Origin: Prochlorococcus marinus str. MIT 9314
GTDB taxonomy: Bacteria > Cyanobacteriota > Cyanobacteriia > PCC-6307 > Cyanobiaceae
Reading direction: 5' to 3'
Assembly: GCF_000760035.1 (NCBI RefSeq)
Contig: NZ_JNAO01000008.1
Span: 124,001-188,000, forward strand
DNA: 64,000 bases
A program made the position numbers and the translations under genes. The notes under the pieces are model-generated. The model saw nothing but the letters and a program-made list of their open reading frames with translations. It was not told the DNA's origin and did not search any database. Shown here piece by piece: positions 1 to 10,581 of this stretch (the first letter of the stretch is position 1; each line of letters begins with the position of its first letter).

Positions 1-433
1 TCCTCGCAGATTCACACGGAATTCCACGTGCTCCGTGCTACTCGGGATACAGCTAGGTCAACTTATCTTTCGATTACGGGGCTTTCACCCTCTGTGGCAC
101 GCCATTCAAACGTTTCTTCTAGACTTATTGATCCATATTGCTGTCCCACAACCCCGATAGTCAAGACTATCGGTTTGGGCTGTTCCCCGTTCGCTCGCCG
201 CTACTGAGGGAGTCGTTATTTACTTTCTCTTCCTCCAGCTACTAAGATGTTTCAGTTCGCTGGGTTAGCTCGCACCAACCTATATATTCAGTTGGCCGTA
301 CATGGGGTTGCCCCATTCGGAAATTCCCGGATCAAAGTGTGCTTCCAACTCCCCGAGACTTATCGCAGGTAACCACGTCCTTCATCGCCTCTGTGTGCCT
401 AGGTATCCTCCGTGAGCCCTTTGTAGCTTGACC
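1..433 (-). rRNA. rrl: 23S ribosomal RNA, 5' part (cut by window edge)
   Basis: Read on the minus strand, the gene begins near 433 with GGTCAAGCTACAAAGG, the usual cyanobacterial start of mature 23S rRNA, and runs leftwards out of the window. Only about the first 430 of roughly 2,900 bases are present. It lies downstream of 16S, tRNA-Ile and tRNA-Ala in the standard rRNA operon order. The exact mature 5' end is inferred by comparison with known 23S starts. Confidence 0.95.
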
Positions 434-689
434 AATAACTTCAAAATTGAAGCATCAGCTTAATAGAATTGTTATTAATGCATTCGCACAAATAATAAAT
501 CTGCATCATAAAAGATGCTAATTGTCTTTAAAAATAATCTATGCAGTTGTCAAGGTTCTCTGAAAACAATGAAATTAATTCAATGAGTCCAGCATCTTAA
601 TAATTTAATTAGGAAGCTAGATTCGTTCAGAATTTGATCACAACTCAATACATTTCCTTTCTACAGATTACGAAAGAGGTGGTAATCAG

Positions 690-762
690 TGGAGGTAAGC
701 GGACTCGAACCGCTGACATCCTGCTTGCAAAGCAGGCGCTCTACCAACTGAGCTATACCCCC
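690..762 (-). tRNA. tRNA-Ala (anticodon TGC)
   Basis: On the minus strand this 73-base segment starts GGGGGTATAGCTCAG and ends with a matching acceptor strand TACCTCC plus A. The anticodon arm is CCTGC-TTTGCAA-GCAGG with anticodon TGC, and the T-arm is a normal GGTTCGAGTCC. No CCA is encoded, so the tail must be added by the CCA-adding enzyme found at 24550. It is the second of two tRNAs in the rRNA spacer. Confidence 0.97.
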
Positions 763-774
763 AACATAGAGATA

Positions 775-848
<74 letters not shown>

Positions 849-970
849 AGGAAAAATAATGGGTGTGACCTAGAAAAACTTAGGAAATGAAATTCTTAAT
901 AAATTAAGAACGTGAGATACCGATCGACCTAAGGTGACAAAATAATATTAAACATTTTGTTGTCTCCCTG

Positions 971-2456
<1,486 letters not shown>

Positions 2457-3054
2457 TTCAAATCCTTTTGTAGATAAATCTACTCAAATTGAATTGCTTT
2501 ATCCAAATAAAAAATTCAGTTTTTGTATTTAGCTTCAGCCTCCTTAAAATTTAAGGATTACATTGAGTGCACATTAAAATATTTCTAAAGTGACTTTCCA
2601 AGATCTCAGATCCGTTTACATCAAAGCAAAAGTTAGCAATTGATGACATTTTTATATATTCTTGACGGGACCTCACACCTTTATTGCATATACATCATGA
2701 AATAACTAAAAAAATTTAGTTGTCATGACGCAATAAAAGCATCAGTTCCTAAGTTTTTAAATTTTCTAGGTGCAGAGCTAAACAACATGTGAATAACTCA
2801 TTTTGAAGGGAAAACCCTTCTTCTGGCTGAAAATAATGATCTAAATCAAATCTCCAGAAGATTCAATCACTTACCAAAAATTAGATTTAAGGTAAATTGC
2901 TTGAATGATGCAAAAAGAATATTTTTGCCCAGAAGAAAATACTAAACCATCTGACTGTAATTGTGCAACCTTTTATACAAAAATTTTTTATTAATTTTTT
3001 ATTTGTTCAAAGTCTCTTTAAACAACTAGGCTTAAATAAAGGGATATAAATGAA
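2457..3054. other. AT-rich gap upstream of the rRNA operon and the invertase gene
   Basis: About 600 bases without a convincing protein gene. The region should hold the rRNA operon promoter and leader (minus) and the promoter of the downstream invertase (plus). Two perfect small inverted repeats are visible: AACTAAA/TTTAGTT at 2704-2721 with an AAAA loop, and GAAGGG/CCCTTC at 2805-2820 with an AAAA loop. Neither has a clear T-run on either strand, so I do not call them terminators. No promoter pair stood out well enough to assign. A 29-codon ORF at 2905-2994 was considered and not accepted. Confidence 0.6.
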
Positions 3055-4494
3055 ATGGCAGAAAGATTTAGTCAAAAAAATTTAAGAGTAAGGCCAAGTT
3101 CCGATGAAGAAAAAATTGTAACAAATGCAAAAAAACACTTCGAAAAGACTTTGGTTGAAATATCAGGAGAGTTAGTGGGAAGTGTTGCTGCACTAGAACA
3201 CCCAACAAAAAACAAAAAATTAAATTATGGTGAAATATTTTTAAGAGACAACGTCCCTGTAATGATTTACCTCATTACCCAAAAACGGTACGAAATTGTA
3301 AAAAAGTTTCTAAGTGTATGTCTTGAATTGCAAAGCGCAAATTACCAAACACGTGGGGTATTTCCTACAAGTTTCGTTGAAGAAAATGGAAAGCTCATTG
3401 GAGACTATGGTCAGAGATCAATAGGGAGGATTACTTCAGCAGATGCAAGTTTATGGTGGCCAATTTTATGTTGGTATTATGTCAATAAAAGCGGCGATTA
3501 TGCCTTCGGAAAAAGTCAAAGCGTTCAAAGAGGTATTCAACTCCTATTAGATCTAGTTCTACATCCAACATTTGAGGGTACCCCAGTACTTTTTGTTCCA
3601 GATTGTGCATTTATGATTGATAGACCTATGGATGTATGGGGAGCACCTCTTGAAGTTGAAGTTTTACTTCATGGTTGTCTAAAAAGTTGTATAAACCTAA
3701 TGGAATTAAGTAGAGCAGATCATGTTAGTAGACTTTTAGACCAAAGACTTATTCTTACAAATCAATGGGTTAAAGATTTAGGAAGTTTTCTTTTAAAACA
3801 TTATTGGGTTACTAGCCAAACAATGCAAATTTTAAGAAGGAGGCCAACTGAACAATATGGAGATGATCAACACTTCAATGAATTTAACGTTCAACCTCAA
3901 GTAGTTCCTTCATGGCTACAAGATTGGTTAGAGAATAGAGGTGGTTACTTAATTGGAAATATTAGGACAGGAAGGCCTGACTTTCGATTTTACAGTTTAG
4001 GTAATTCTTTAGCATGTATGTTCGGAGTACTGCCTGCAGAAGAACAAAGAGCATTATTTCGATTAGTTTTACATAACAGACAGCATTTAATGGCTCAGAT
4101 GCCCATGAGAATTTGTCATCCTCATATGGATGTTGAAGAATGGCAAAATAAAACTGGATCGGATCCAAAAAATTGGCCTTGGAGCTACCATAATGGTGGT
4201 CATTGGCCAAGTTTACTTTGGTTTTTTGGTGCAGCCGTTCTATTGCATCAAAAAAATTATGGTTCTGATGATGTGATTCTCATGGAAGAAATGAAATCCT
4301 TAGTAGAGGAATCGTATTGGTGTCAACTTAATCAATTACCTAAGCAAGAATGGGCAGAATATTTTGATGGACCTACAGGTACTTGGGTTGGACAACAATC
4401 AAGAACGTATCAAACCTGGACAATTGTTGGATTTTTATTAATGAATCATTTTCTAAGAAACGAGAATAATGATTTAGATATGTTTAAAATTTAA
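3055..4494 (+). CDS. Alkaline/neutral invertase-like glycoside hydrolase (GH100)
   Basis: The 479-aa product resembles the alkaline/neutral invertases of cyanobacteria and plants (family GH100), which hydrolyse sucrose to glucose and fructose in the cytosol. The segment ITSADASLWWPIL near residues 123-136 matches the family's catalytic aspartate region. Further family-like segments are FLRDNVPVMIYL, DRPMDVWGAPLEV and WPWSYHNGGHWPSLLW. The length is close to cyanobacterial members and there is no signal peptide. It starts at an ATG directly after the rRNA upstream gap and converges on petD with only two bases between the coding ends. Substrate specificity is inferred from the family; sucrose is a compatible solute in marine picocyanobacteria, which fits. 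Confidence 0.9.
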   Translation: MAERFSQKNLRVRPSSDEEKIVTNAKKHFEKTLVEISGELVGSVAALEHPTKNKKLNYGEIFLRDNVPVMIYLITQKRYEIVKKFLSVCLELQSANYQTRGVFPTSFVEENGKLIGDYGQRSIGRITSADASLWWPILCWYYVNKSGDYAFGKSQSVQRGIQLLLDLVLHPTFEGTPVLFVPDCAFMIDRPMDVWGAPLEVEVLLHGCLKSCINLMELSRADHVSRLLDQRLILTNQWVKDLGSFLLKHYWVTSQTMQILRRRPTEQYGDDQHFNEFNVQPQVVPSWLQDWLENRGGYLIGNIRTGRPDFRFYSLGNSLACMFGVLPAEEQRALFRLVLHNRQHLMAQMPMRICHPHMDVEEWQNKTGSDPKNWPWSYHNGGHWPSLLWFFGAAVLLHQKNYGSDDVILMEEMKSLVEESYWCQLNQLPKQEWAEYFDGPTGTWVGQQSRTYQTWTIVGFLLMNHFLRNENNDLDMFKI

Positions 4495-4496
4495 GC

Positions 4497-4979
4497 CTAA
4501 AATAATCCTAGGGTTAGTGATTTATCAATTGGCAAACAGGCCCCAATTCCAAGATATATTGTTAAGAAGGTTCCAAACAAGAAAGCTGACATTGCTATTG
4601 GTCTTCTAAATGGGTTTGAAAACTTATTAACGTTTTCAATAAAAGGTAAAATCATTAATCCAAGTGGAATTAATGTTTGAAGTGCTATACCCAAAAGTTT
4701 ATTAGGAACTACCCTGAGTATTTGGAAAACTGGGTATAGGTACCATTCGGGTAGAATTTCTAAAGGGGTAGCGAATGGATTTGCTTTGTCTCCAAGCATC
4801 GCAGGATCAAGAACTGCTAGACCAACTACACAAGCAATAGTGCCTAAAATAACTACTGGAAATATATATAATAGATCATTAGGCCAAGCTGGCTCACCAT
4901 AATAATTATGACCCATACCTTTAGCCAGTTTTGCTCTTAATTTTGGATCAGATAAATCTGGTTTTTTTAATGTAGACAT
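4497..4979 (-). CDS. petD: Cytochrome b6f complex subunit IV
   Basis: The 160-aa product is the full-length subunit IV of the thylakoid cytochrome b6f complex, which passes electrons from plastoquinol to plastocyanin. It starts [18 protein letters not shown], as is typical. It contains the PEWY quinol-oxidation motif in [16 protein letters not shown] near residues 73-88, and three predicted membrane segments. It lies 33 bases downstream of petB in the same direction, the normal petBD operon. No anomalies were seen. Confidence 0.98.
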   Translation of the reverse strand: MSTLKKPDLSDPKLRAKLAKGMGHNYYGEPAWPNDLLYIFPVVILGTIACVVGLAVLDPAMLGDKANPFATPLEILPEWYLYPVFQILRVVPNKLLGIALQTLIPLGLMILPFIENVNKFSNPFRRPIAMSAFLFGTFLTIYLGIGACLPIDKSLTLGLF

Positions 4980-5012
4980 GCTAAAGACTTGAATTGATTT
5001 AAGTATAAAAGT

Positions 5013-5669
5013 TTATAAGGGACCTGAAATACCCTGTTTACGAATCATTAAAAAGTGCATCAACATGAATACTGCTAATGACCAAGGCAATACGAAAGTA
5101 TGAAGACTATAAAATCTTGTAAGAGTTGATTGCCCAACACTTTCCCCGCCTCTGAGTAGTTCGACCATAAAATCACCAATAACTGGTATTGCAGCAGGTA
5201 CACCTGAAACAATTTTGACTGCCCAATAACCAACTTGATCCCAGGGCAATGAATATCCTGTCACTCCAAAAGCTACTGTTATAACTGCCATTACAACACC
5301 TGTAACCCAAGTTAATTCTCTAGGTCTTTTGAAACCACCGGTAAGATAAACTCTAAAAACATGAAGGATTAACATCAAAACCATCATTGATGCACTCCAT
5401 CTATGAACAGATCGTATTAACCATCCAAAACTCACATCGGTCATCAAATAACTTACTGAACTATAAGCTTGAGTAACTGTTGGCTTATAGTAAAAAGTCA
5501 TTGCAAAACCTGTTGCAAATTGAATTAGGAAGCATACTAAAGTTATGCCTCCTAAACAATAAAAAATGTTTACGTGAGGGGGTACGTACTTGGAAGTTAC
5601 GTCGTCAGTTATGTCTTGGATTTCAAGCCTTTCTTGAAACCAATCATAAACAGATGAAGAATTCGCCAT
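5013..5669 (-). CDS. petB: Cytochrome b6
   Basis: The 218-aa product is cytochrome b6, the diheme core subunit of the cytochrome b6f complex. The heme-ligand histidines are visible in [31 protein letters not shown] and the following LMHFLMI helix. The cysteine in NIFYCLGG near residue 37 matches the one that binds the extra heme ci. Four membrane helices are expected and the length is standard. It heads the petB-petD operon and is transcribed divergently from the ctpA protease across about 69 bases, which must hold both promoters. Confidence 0.98.
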   Translation of the reverse strand: MANSSSVYDWFQERLEIQDITDDVTSKYVPPHVNIFYCLGGITLVCFLIQFATGFAMTFYYKPTVTQAYSSVSYLMTDVSFGWLIRSVHRWSASMMVLMLILHVFRVYLTGGFKRPRELTWVTGVVMAVITVAFGVTGYSLPWDQVGYWAVKIVSGVPAAIPVIGDFMVELLRGGESVGQSTLTRFYSLHTFVLPWSLAVFMLMHFLMIRKQGISGPL

Positions 5670-5738
5670 CCAAAAAAATTAGCTTTGATATAAAGAGCTT
5701 ACTTAAAATTCTTATACTTGGTGTTAACACTTAACCCA

Positions 5739-7025
5739 ATGAATTCATCTTTTAACAAACTTTTAACATTCAAAACTATGATCACTGCATTAATGATCAT
5801 CGTTTTTTCTATTCATCTTCTATTGATTGAAAGAGTGGATGCTCTCAGTGATAGCAGGCAATTAGTACTGGACGCTTGGACCTTGGTAAACGAAGGTTTT
5901 TATGATCCAGAAAAGTTTGATGAAGTCCAATGGAAAAGAATTAGACAAAAAACATTACAGAAACAAATTGAAACAAGTGAAGAGGCTTATTCCGCTATTG
6001 AAGACATGTTAAGACCTCTTGAAGATCCATATACAAGAATTTTACGTCCAAAAGATTATGAACTACTAAAATCAAGTAATTTTGGTAGTGAAATTAATGG
6101 TGTTGGGCTCCAATTAGGTGAAGATGATGACAAAAAAGTTAAGGTTATCTCTACTCTTGGAGGTTCGCCAGCTGAAGAAGCTGGAATAGAAAGCGGGGAC
6201 TTTATAGAGACAGTGGATGGAATCTCATCAGAAAAATTAGGGCTTGCAAGTACTGCCTCTAAGTTAAGAGGTGAATCAGGAACAAAAGTTTTAGTTGAAG
6301 TATCTTCGGAATCAGGAGAAACTAGGGAAGTTGATTTAGAAAGGAGATCAGTAGATCTCAGACCAGTTAGAACAAAAAGATTAAGAGACGATTCTCACAC
6401 GATAGGATATTTAAGGATTACTCAATTCAGCGAAAGTGTACCCAAAAAAGTTGAAGAAGCACTTCAAGAGTTAAAAGATAAAGAAGTTGAGGGCTTGATT
6501 TTGGACCTTAGAAATAATTCAGGTGGACTAGTAAGCTCAGGTATAGCAGTTGCAGACTCATTATTAAGTGAGAAACCTATAGTCGAGACAAAAGATAGAA
6601 ATGGAATCAAAGATGCAATTATTTCTCAAAAAGAGACATCTTTTGATGGACCAATGGTAACTTTAGTAAATAAAGGTACTGCAAGTGCCAGTGAAATATT
6701 AGCTGGTTCTTTACAAGATAATGAGAGATCAATTCTTATGGGAGAACAAACTTATGGGAAAGGTTTAATTCAATCCCTAAAAAGTTTGGGAGAGGATAGT
6801 GGTATTGCTATCACAGTTGCTAGTTACTTAACCCCCAAAGGCAATAATATTCAAGGCCAAGGTATGACTCCTGACAAATTACTTGATCTCCCGGATTCAA
6901 GTGATTATGGAAGTACTGACGATAAATGGGTGAGAAATGCAGAATTATTTCTGGGCTCACTGCTAGAAAAAGAAGAAGTATCAGTTCAAACTATTGAATT
7001 AAACGATGTAGAAAATAAATCTTGA
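5739..7025 (+). CDS. ctpA: Carboxyl-terminal processing protease (S41 family)
   Basis: I chose the ATG at 5739 (428 aa) over an in-frame TTG at 5718, because the hydrophobic export segment follows directly. The protein has an N-terminal signal or anchor at about residues 11-32, a PDZ domain around residues 112-195, and the S41 protease core. The catalytic dyad should be Ser316 in GTASASEI and Lys341 in TYGKG. Family members cut C-terminal tails in the periplasm or lumen; CtpA proteins mature the D1 protein of photosystem II. Cyanobacteria carry CtpA, CtpB and CtpC, so the exact paralogue is uncertain. It is divergent from petB. Confidence 0.9.
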   Translation: MNSSFNKLLTFKTMITALMIIVFSIHLLLIERVDALSDSRQLVLDAWTLVNEGFYDPEKFDEVQWKRIRQKTLQKQIETSEEAYSAIEDMLRPLEDPYTRILRPKDYELLKSSNFGSEINGVGLQLGEDDDKKVKVISTLGGSPAEEAGIESGDFIETVDGISSEKLGLASTASKLRGESGTKVLVEVSSESGETREVDLERRSVDLRPVRTKRLRDDSHTIGYLRITQFSESVPKKVEEALQELKDKEVEGLILDLRNNSGGLVSSGIAVADSLLSEKPIVETKDRNGIKDAIISQKETSFDGPMVTLVNKGTASASEILAGSLQDNERSILMGEQTYGKGLIQSLKSLGEDSGIAITVASYLTPKGNNIQGQGMTPDKLLDLPDSSDYGSTDDKWVRNAELFLGSLLEKEEVSVQTIELNDVENKS

Positions 7026-7062
7026 AATGGCTAAAGATTGAAAATAAAAAATCTTAAAAATT

Positions 7063-8319
7063 ATGAGCATTAAGAGAATTTTTCATGACCCAATTCATAA
7101 AGAAATAGTATTTGATGCAGGGAAGCCAGAAGAGTTAATGATAATGGAATTAATTGATACAGTTGCTTTTCAAAGACTAAGAAGAATAAAACAATTAGGA
7201 GCGGCATCATTACTTTTTCATGGTGCCGAATCGAGTAGATTTACTCACTCAATAGGTGTTTTTTGCATAGCTAGAAAAATTTATAAGAGATTAATTGAAA
7301 GAAAATCTTCATTTTGTGAAAATAAATTTGTTCTTTACGGAGCAGCTCTACTACATGATTTAGGTCATGGACCTTTAAGCCATACTAGTGAAACAATATT
7401 TAGGCATAATCACGAACAATGGTCTGAAAAATTAGTTAAAAATTATTCTCCAATAAATTCAATACTCAAAAAGTATGACAACGAATTACCCAGAAAAATT
7501 GCTGAATTATTTCAATCAAAACAATTATTTTCAAAACCTTTAAAAACATTGATAAGTAGTGAGATAGATTGCGATCGTCTCGATTATCTATTACGCGATA
7601 GTTACAACACAGGTACTAATTATGGCTTGGTAGATTTGGAAAGAATAATTTCGGCACTGACTTTTTTACCTGATGGGAATATTGGAATCAAACCAAAAGG
7701 AGTGATTGCTATCGAGCATTTCCTTGTACTAAGAAACTTGATGTATAGAACAATCTACAATCACAGGATAAACGAAATATCAACATGGATTCTGGAAAAA
7801 ATATTACACACAATAAAACATAATTATGAAAAAAAAATTTGGTTGGATAATTCTTTATATAAATGGATTTTTTCACCTTCAAAGGTTGATTTTGATGATT
7901 TCATAAAAAATGATGATATAACCTTTTATTATCATTTGATTAGATGGAAAGATGAATCTTATGAGCCACTTTCTACACTATGCAAAATGTTTATTGACAG
8001 AGATTTATTAAAGGCATCAGACATAAGTTTTTTAAGTAAAATAAATAGATTAAAAATCCTTGCATTTGCCAGAAAATTATGTGAAAGGAACGGTTATGAT
8101 TCAGAAATATTTTGCGGGATTAAGGAAAGGTCTTTTAAAGGTTTTGAATCTAACAATGCACTTAAAATTTGGGACGGCACTTATCAAAGCGCATTAGAAA
8201 ATAATTCTGCATTAATAAAAACTTTAATGAGATCCGAGGAAAGCTCTTTTATTATTTATCCAGGTATGATCAAAAATGAAATTAAAAATGAAATTGCATT
8301 AATAAAAAATAAGTCCTAG
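7063..8319 (+). CDS. HD-superfamily phosphohydrolase (COG1078 / SAMHD1-like)
   Basis: The 418-aa product belongs to the HD phosphohydrolase group that includes bacterial YwfO-like proteins and is related to the dNTPase SAMHD1. Metal-binding residues are visible: His62 in FTHSIGV, His98-Asp99 in LLHDLGHGPLSH, and Asp169 in SEIDCDRLDYLLRD. The N-terminal half matches the family strongly; the C-terminal half is AT-biased and less conserved. It follows ctpA by 37 bases and precedes minC by 10, so it may be co-transcribed with minC. Activity on dNTPs or other nucleotides is inferred from the family; the true substrate is not visible in the sequence. Confidence 0.85.
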   Translation: MSIKRIFHDPIHKEIVFDAGKPEELMIMELIDTVAFQRLRRIKQLGAASLLFHGAESSRFTHSIGVFCIARKIYKRLIERKSSFCENKFVLYGAALLHDLGHGPLSHTSETIFRHNHEQWSEKLVKNYSPINSILKKYDNELPRKIAELFQSKQLFSKPLKTLISSEIDCDRLDYLLRDSYNTGTNYGLVDLERIISALTFLPDGNIGIKPKGVIAIEHFLVLRNLMYRTIYNHRINEISTWILEKILHTIKHNYEKKIWLDNSLYKWIFSPSKVDFDDFIKNDDITFYYHLIRWKDESYEPLSTLCKMFIDRDLLKASDISFLSKINRLKILAFARKLCERNGYDSEIFCGIKERSFKGFESNNALKIWDGTYQSALENNSALIKTLMRSEESSFIIYPGMIKNEIKNEIALIKNKS

Positions 8320-8329
8320 ATTTAATTCA

Positions 8330-8992
8330 ATGGAAATTGTTTTTATTAACACCAAAAGTAAAAATTCAGAAATTTTTTCTTTATTAGATTTAGATAATAT
8401 CCACGAAATTTTAAAAAGATTTTCTTACATAAAGGAACCTTTAGAAGTAAAAATTTTCGCAATTAATGAGTCAATAAGTTCTAATAAATTATCAAAATTA
8501 AAAAATCATTTTGACAAAATTAATATTTGTTCCTTATGCATTTACTCAAATAATAGAGATACAATAATAAGTGGAAAGTCTTTAAGAATAAATTCAGCTT
8601 TTAATAAAGAGCAAGAGATTAAAAATAAATTAATACTACACAATCCAAAAAAGAAAGACGATTTTCTTCACAAAGGAACAATACGATCGGGTGAAAGAAT
8701 ATCTTCAAATGGAAACCTATTCATTATTGGAGACGTCAATCCAGGAGCAATAGTTTCCGCCAAGGAAAATATTTACGTTTGGGGCAAATTGCTAGGGATC
8801 GCATTTGCAGGGAAAAGTGGAAATAAGAATTCCTCTATTGCATCACTTTATCTAAAACCTTTGCAGTTAAGAATTGCGGATGTAATAGCTATTGGACCAA
8901 ATGAAAAGCCCAAAAATTATTATCCAGAAATTGCGTTAATAGAAAAACAAACGATAATTATCAAACCACACCTAATCGAAAGTAAAAATTAA
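8330..8992 (+). CDS. minC: Septum site-determining protein MinC
   Basis: The 220-aa product is a MinC-type FtsZ assembly inhibitor. The conserved part is the C-terminal beta-helix domain, about residues 115-205, with segments TIRSGERISSNGNLFIIGDV and NPGAIVSAKENIYVWGKLLG. This domain dimerises and binds MinD. The N-terminal half is divergent, lysine- and asparagine-rich, and would be hard to recognise alone. It is the first gene of a minCDE cluster in standard order, which supports the call. It probably blocks Z-ring formation away from midcell together with MinD. Confidence 0.92.
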   Translation: MEIVFINTKSKNSEIFSLLDLDNIHEILKRFSYIKEPLEVKIFAINESISSNKLSKLKNHFDKINICSLCIYSNNRDTIISGKSLRINSAFNKEQEIKNKLILHNPKKKDDFLHKGTIRSGERISSNGNLFIIGDVNPGAIVSAKENIYVWGKLLGIAFAGKSGNKNSSIASLYLKPLQLRIADVIAIGPNEKPKNYYPEIALIEKQTIIIKPHLIESKN

Positions 8993-9103
8993 TCAATCAT
9001 TTGCAATAAATTAATTCAAACAAGACAAATTTAAGAATTACTTAATATTTAAAATATTTAACTTTCTGCAAGTGGCTTTATTATTTGGAAAATCTTTAAA
9101 ATC

Positions 9104-9919
9104 GTGGGGAAGAATACTCGCACAATATTAATTTGTTCAGGCAAAGGTGGGGTTGGTAAAACAACTTTAACTGCAAACCTAGGAATAGCACTTGCTAATA
9201 GTGGAGCAACAACTGCTGTTTTAGATGCTGATTTTGGCTTAAGAAATTTAGATCTTCTTCTAGGATTAGAAAATCGCATTATTTATACAGCTCAAGATGT
9301 TCTAGACAATAATTGTCGTCTTGACCAAGCATTGGTTAGACATAAAAAAGAACCTAATCTTGCCCTTCTACCTGCTGGAGATCCAAGAATGTTGGATTGG
9401 ATGAAACCCGAAGATATGAAAAAAATTAGTGAGTTACTTAGTGAGAAATTTGATTTTGTCTTAGTAGATTGTCCGGCTGGTGTAGAAGATGGCTTTAAGA
9501 ATGCACTTGCAGCCTGTAAAGAAGCTATTGTTGTTACTAACCCAGAATTATCCGCAGTGCGGGATGCAGATAGAGTAATAGGGATTCTCAATACGTCAGA
9601 TATTGAGCCTATCCAGCTTGTAATTAATAGAGTTCGCCCTAACATGATGGCTAGTCAAGAAATGTTATCTATCGAAGATGTTCAAGGGATCCTTTCTTTA
9701 CCTTTGTTAGGTATTGTTTTAGAAGATGAACAGGTAATAATAAGTACAAATAGAGGAGAGCCACTTACGCTTTCAGATGGTAGATCTCCTGCAAAAAAAT
9801 GTTATTTAAATGTTTCTCAAAGACTTACAAATAAAGATGTACCAATTATCGATCCAAAAAAAGAAGGCAAAAGTCTCAAAGATAAATTCATGAGATTAAT
9901 GCAAACAAAGGTTTTTTAA
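9104..9919 (+). CDS. minD: Septum site-determining ATPase MinD
   Basis: The 271-aa product is a MinD/ParA-type ATPase that recruits MinC to the membrane. The deviant Walker A motif [17 protein letters not shown] is at about residues 11-27, and FVLVDCPAG near 121 is the Walker B region. The C-terminus ends in a basic amphipathic tail [11 protein letters not shown], the usual membrane-targeting sequence. The start is a GTG at 9104, which places the Walker motif at the normal distance from the N-terminus. It ends one base before minE begins, suggesting translational coupling. Confidence 0.97.
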   Translation: MGKNTRTILICSGKGGVGKTTLTANLGIALANSGATTAVLDADFGLRNLDLLLGLENRIIYTAQDVLDNNCRLDQALVRHKKEPNLALLPAGDPRMLDWMKPEDMKKISELLSEKFDFVLVDCPAGVEDGFKNALAACKEAIVVTNPELSAVRDADRVIGILNTSDIEPIQLVINRVRPNMMASQEMLSIEDVQGILSLPLLGIVLEDEQVIISTNRGEPLTLSDGRSPAKKCYLNVSQRLTNKDVPIIDPKKEGKSLKDKFMRLMQTKVF

Positions 9920-9920
9920 A

Positions 9921-10265
9921 ATGATGACTCTCAGAGATCTTATAAATAAATTACTAGGCAGAGAAACGTCTAGCGCAAACACTGCTAGAGAAAGATTACA
10001 ACTTGTACTTGCTCATGACAGAGTTGATATGAGTTCCTTAACAACTGATCTTTTAGATAAAATGAGGAAAGAAATTCTTGATGTTGTTGCTAAATATGTT
10101 GAAATTGATTTTGATGAGGTGGCAGTAAGTTTAGAGACTGAGGATAGAATGACTGCATTAGTTGCCAATTTACCAATCAAAAGAACTATTTCAGGAGAAA
10201 TAAAATTCAAGAAAACTGATAAAACTGATAAAACTGATAAAGCTAGTAAAGATATCAAAAAATAA
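9921..10265 (+). CDS. minE: Cell division topological specificity factor MinE
   Basis: The 114-aa product is MinE, which stimulates MinD ATPase activity and restricts the MinCD inhibitor to the poles. [14 protein letters not shown] at about residues 21-34 is the MinD-interacting region and [10 protein letters not shown] at the N-terminus the membrane-binding helix. The C-terminal half forms the dimerisation domain. The tail carries a TDK-TDK-TDK repeat encoded by three exact 9-base copies. It is the last gene of minCDE and is followed by tRNA-Thr. Confidence 0.96.
   Translation: MMTLRDLINKLLGRETSSANTARERLQLVLAHDRVDMSSLTTDLLDKMRKEILDVVAKYVEIDFDEVAVSLETEDRMTALVANLPIKRTISGEIKFKKTDKTDKTDKASKDIKK
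10212..10247 (+). repeat. 9-base tandem repeat in the 3' end of minE
   Basis: Three exact tandem copies of AAAACTGAT occupy 10212-10238. They are followed by a decayed copy AAAGCTAGT at 10239-10247, and possibly another decayed one, AAAGATATC. The unit is in frame and adds Thr-Asp-Lys triplets to the MinE tail. Such a short in-frame array can gain or lose copies by replication slippage without destroying the reading frame. Confidence 0.9.
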
Positions 10266-10293
10266 TAAATTTAAAAAAAGCTAAAAAAATTCT

Positions 10294-10299
10294 TATAAT
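10294..10299 (+). promoter_or_regulatory. Putative -10 box for tRNA-Thr
   Basis: A perfect TATAAT lies 31 bases upstream of the mature tRNA-Thr 5' end. No convincing -35 element is seen at 17-18 bases upstream, where the sequence is A-rich. It would allow the tRNA to be transcribed separately from minE. Confidence 0.45.
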
Positions 10300-10330
10300 T
10301 GTTCCTCCCTAATTGTAAGATTAAGAAATT

Positions 10331-10402
10331 GCCGGCTTAGCTCAGCGGTAGAGCAGCGCTTTTGTAAAGCGAAGGTCATCAGTTCAAATCTGTTAGCCGG
10401 CA
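10331..10402 (+). tRNA. tRNA-Thr (anticodon TGT)
   Basis: This 72-base gene starts GCCGGCTTAGCTCAG and closes with TAGCCGGC plus A. The anticodon loop is TTTGTAA with anticodon TGT. The T-arm is AGTTCAAATCT. The first anticodon-stem pair is a G-A mismatch. The CCA end is not encoded. Confidence 0.96.
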
Positions 10403-10413
10403 TTTTGATTTAT

Positions 10414-10581
10414 TTAATTCTGTTCAATATTCTTTGCTGAAAATAAAAAAACTAAACCTATCAGAGCAATTATAGGAAATGATCTTACTTCGAGAATATA
10501 TTCTAAAAAAAATGCGAGGGGTTCAAATATCCAATAAGTAAAAAATTGAATTAATAAAACGAAAAATAATAATGAAAACAT
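10414..10581 (-). CDS. 55-aa membrane microprotein, hypothetical, coupled to sua5
   Basis: I do not recognise this product. It begins MFSLLFFVLLIQFFTYW and has two hydrophobic stretches, about residues 2-19 and 34-48. They are separated by a short linker containing EP and EVRS, which suggests a two-pass membrane hairpin with a polar tail (SAKNIEQN). Its ATG overlaps the sua5 stop codon by one base as TAATG, a classic arrangement for translational coupling. The ORF fills almost all of the space up to tRNA-Thr. It is below common gene-calling length, so it may be missing from annotations. The coding case rests on the start overlap, the ORF filling the gap, and the protein-like hydrophobicity pattern. 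Confidence 0.6.
   Translation of the reverse strand: MFSLLFFVLLIQFFTYWIFEPLAFFLEYILEVRSFPIIALIGLVFLFSAKNIEQN

Noticed and set aside
2662-2690. TTGACG with a weak CATATA about 18 bases later
   Set aside because: The direction is away from the rRNA operon and the spacing and -10 match are poor, so it could be a chance match in AT-rich DNA.
2905-2994. 29-codon ORF (MMQKEYFCPEE...) with three cysteines upstream of the invertase
   Set aside because: It is very short, has no ribosome-binding site that I can see, and no known relative. Kept only as a possible leader peptide.
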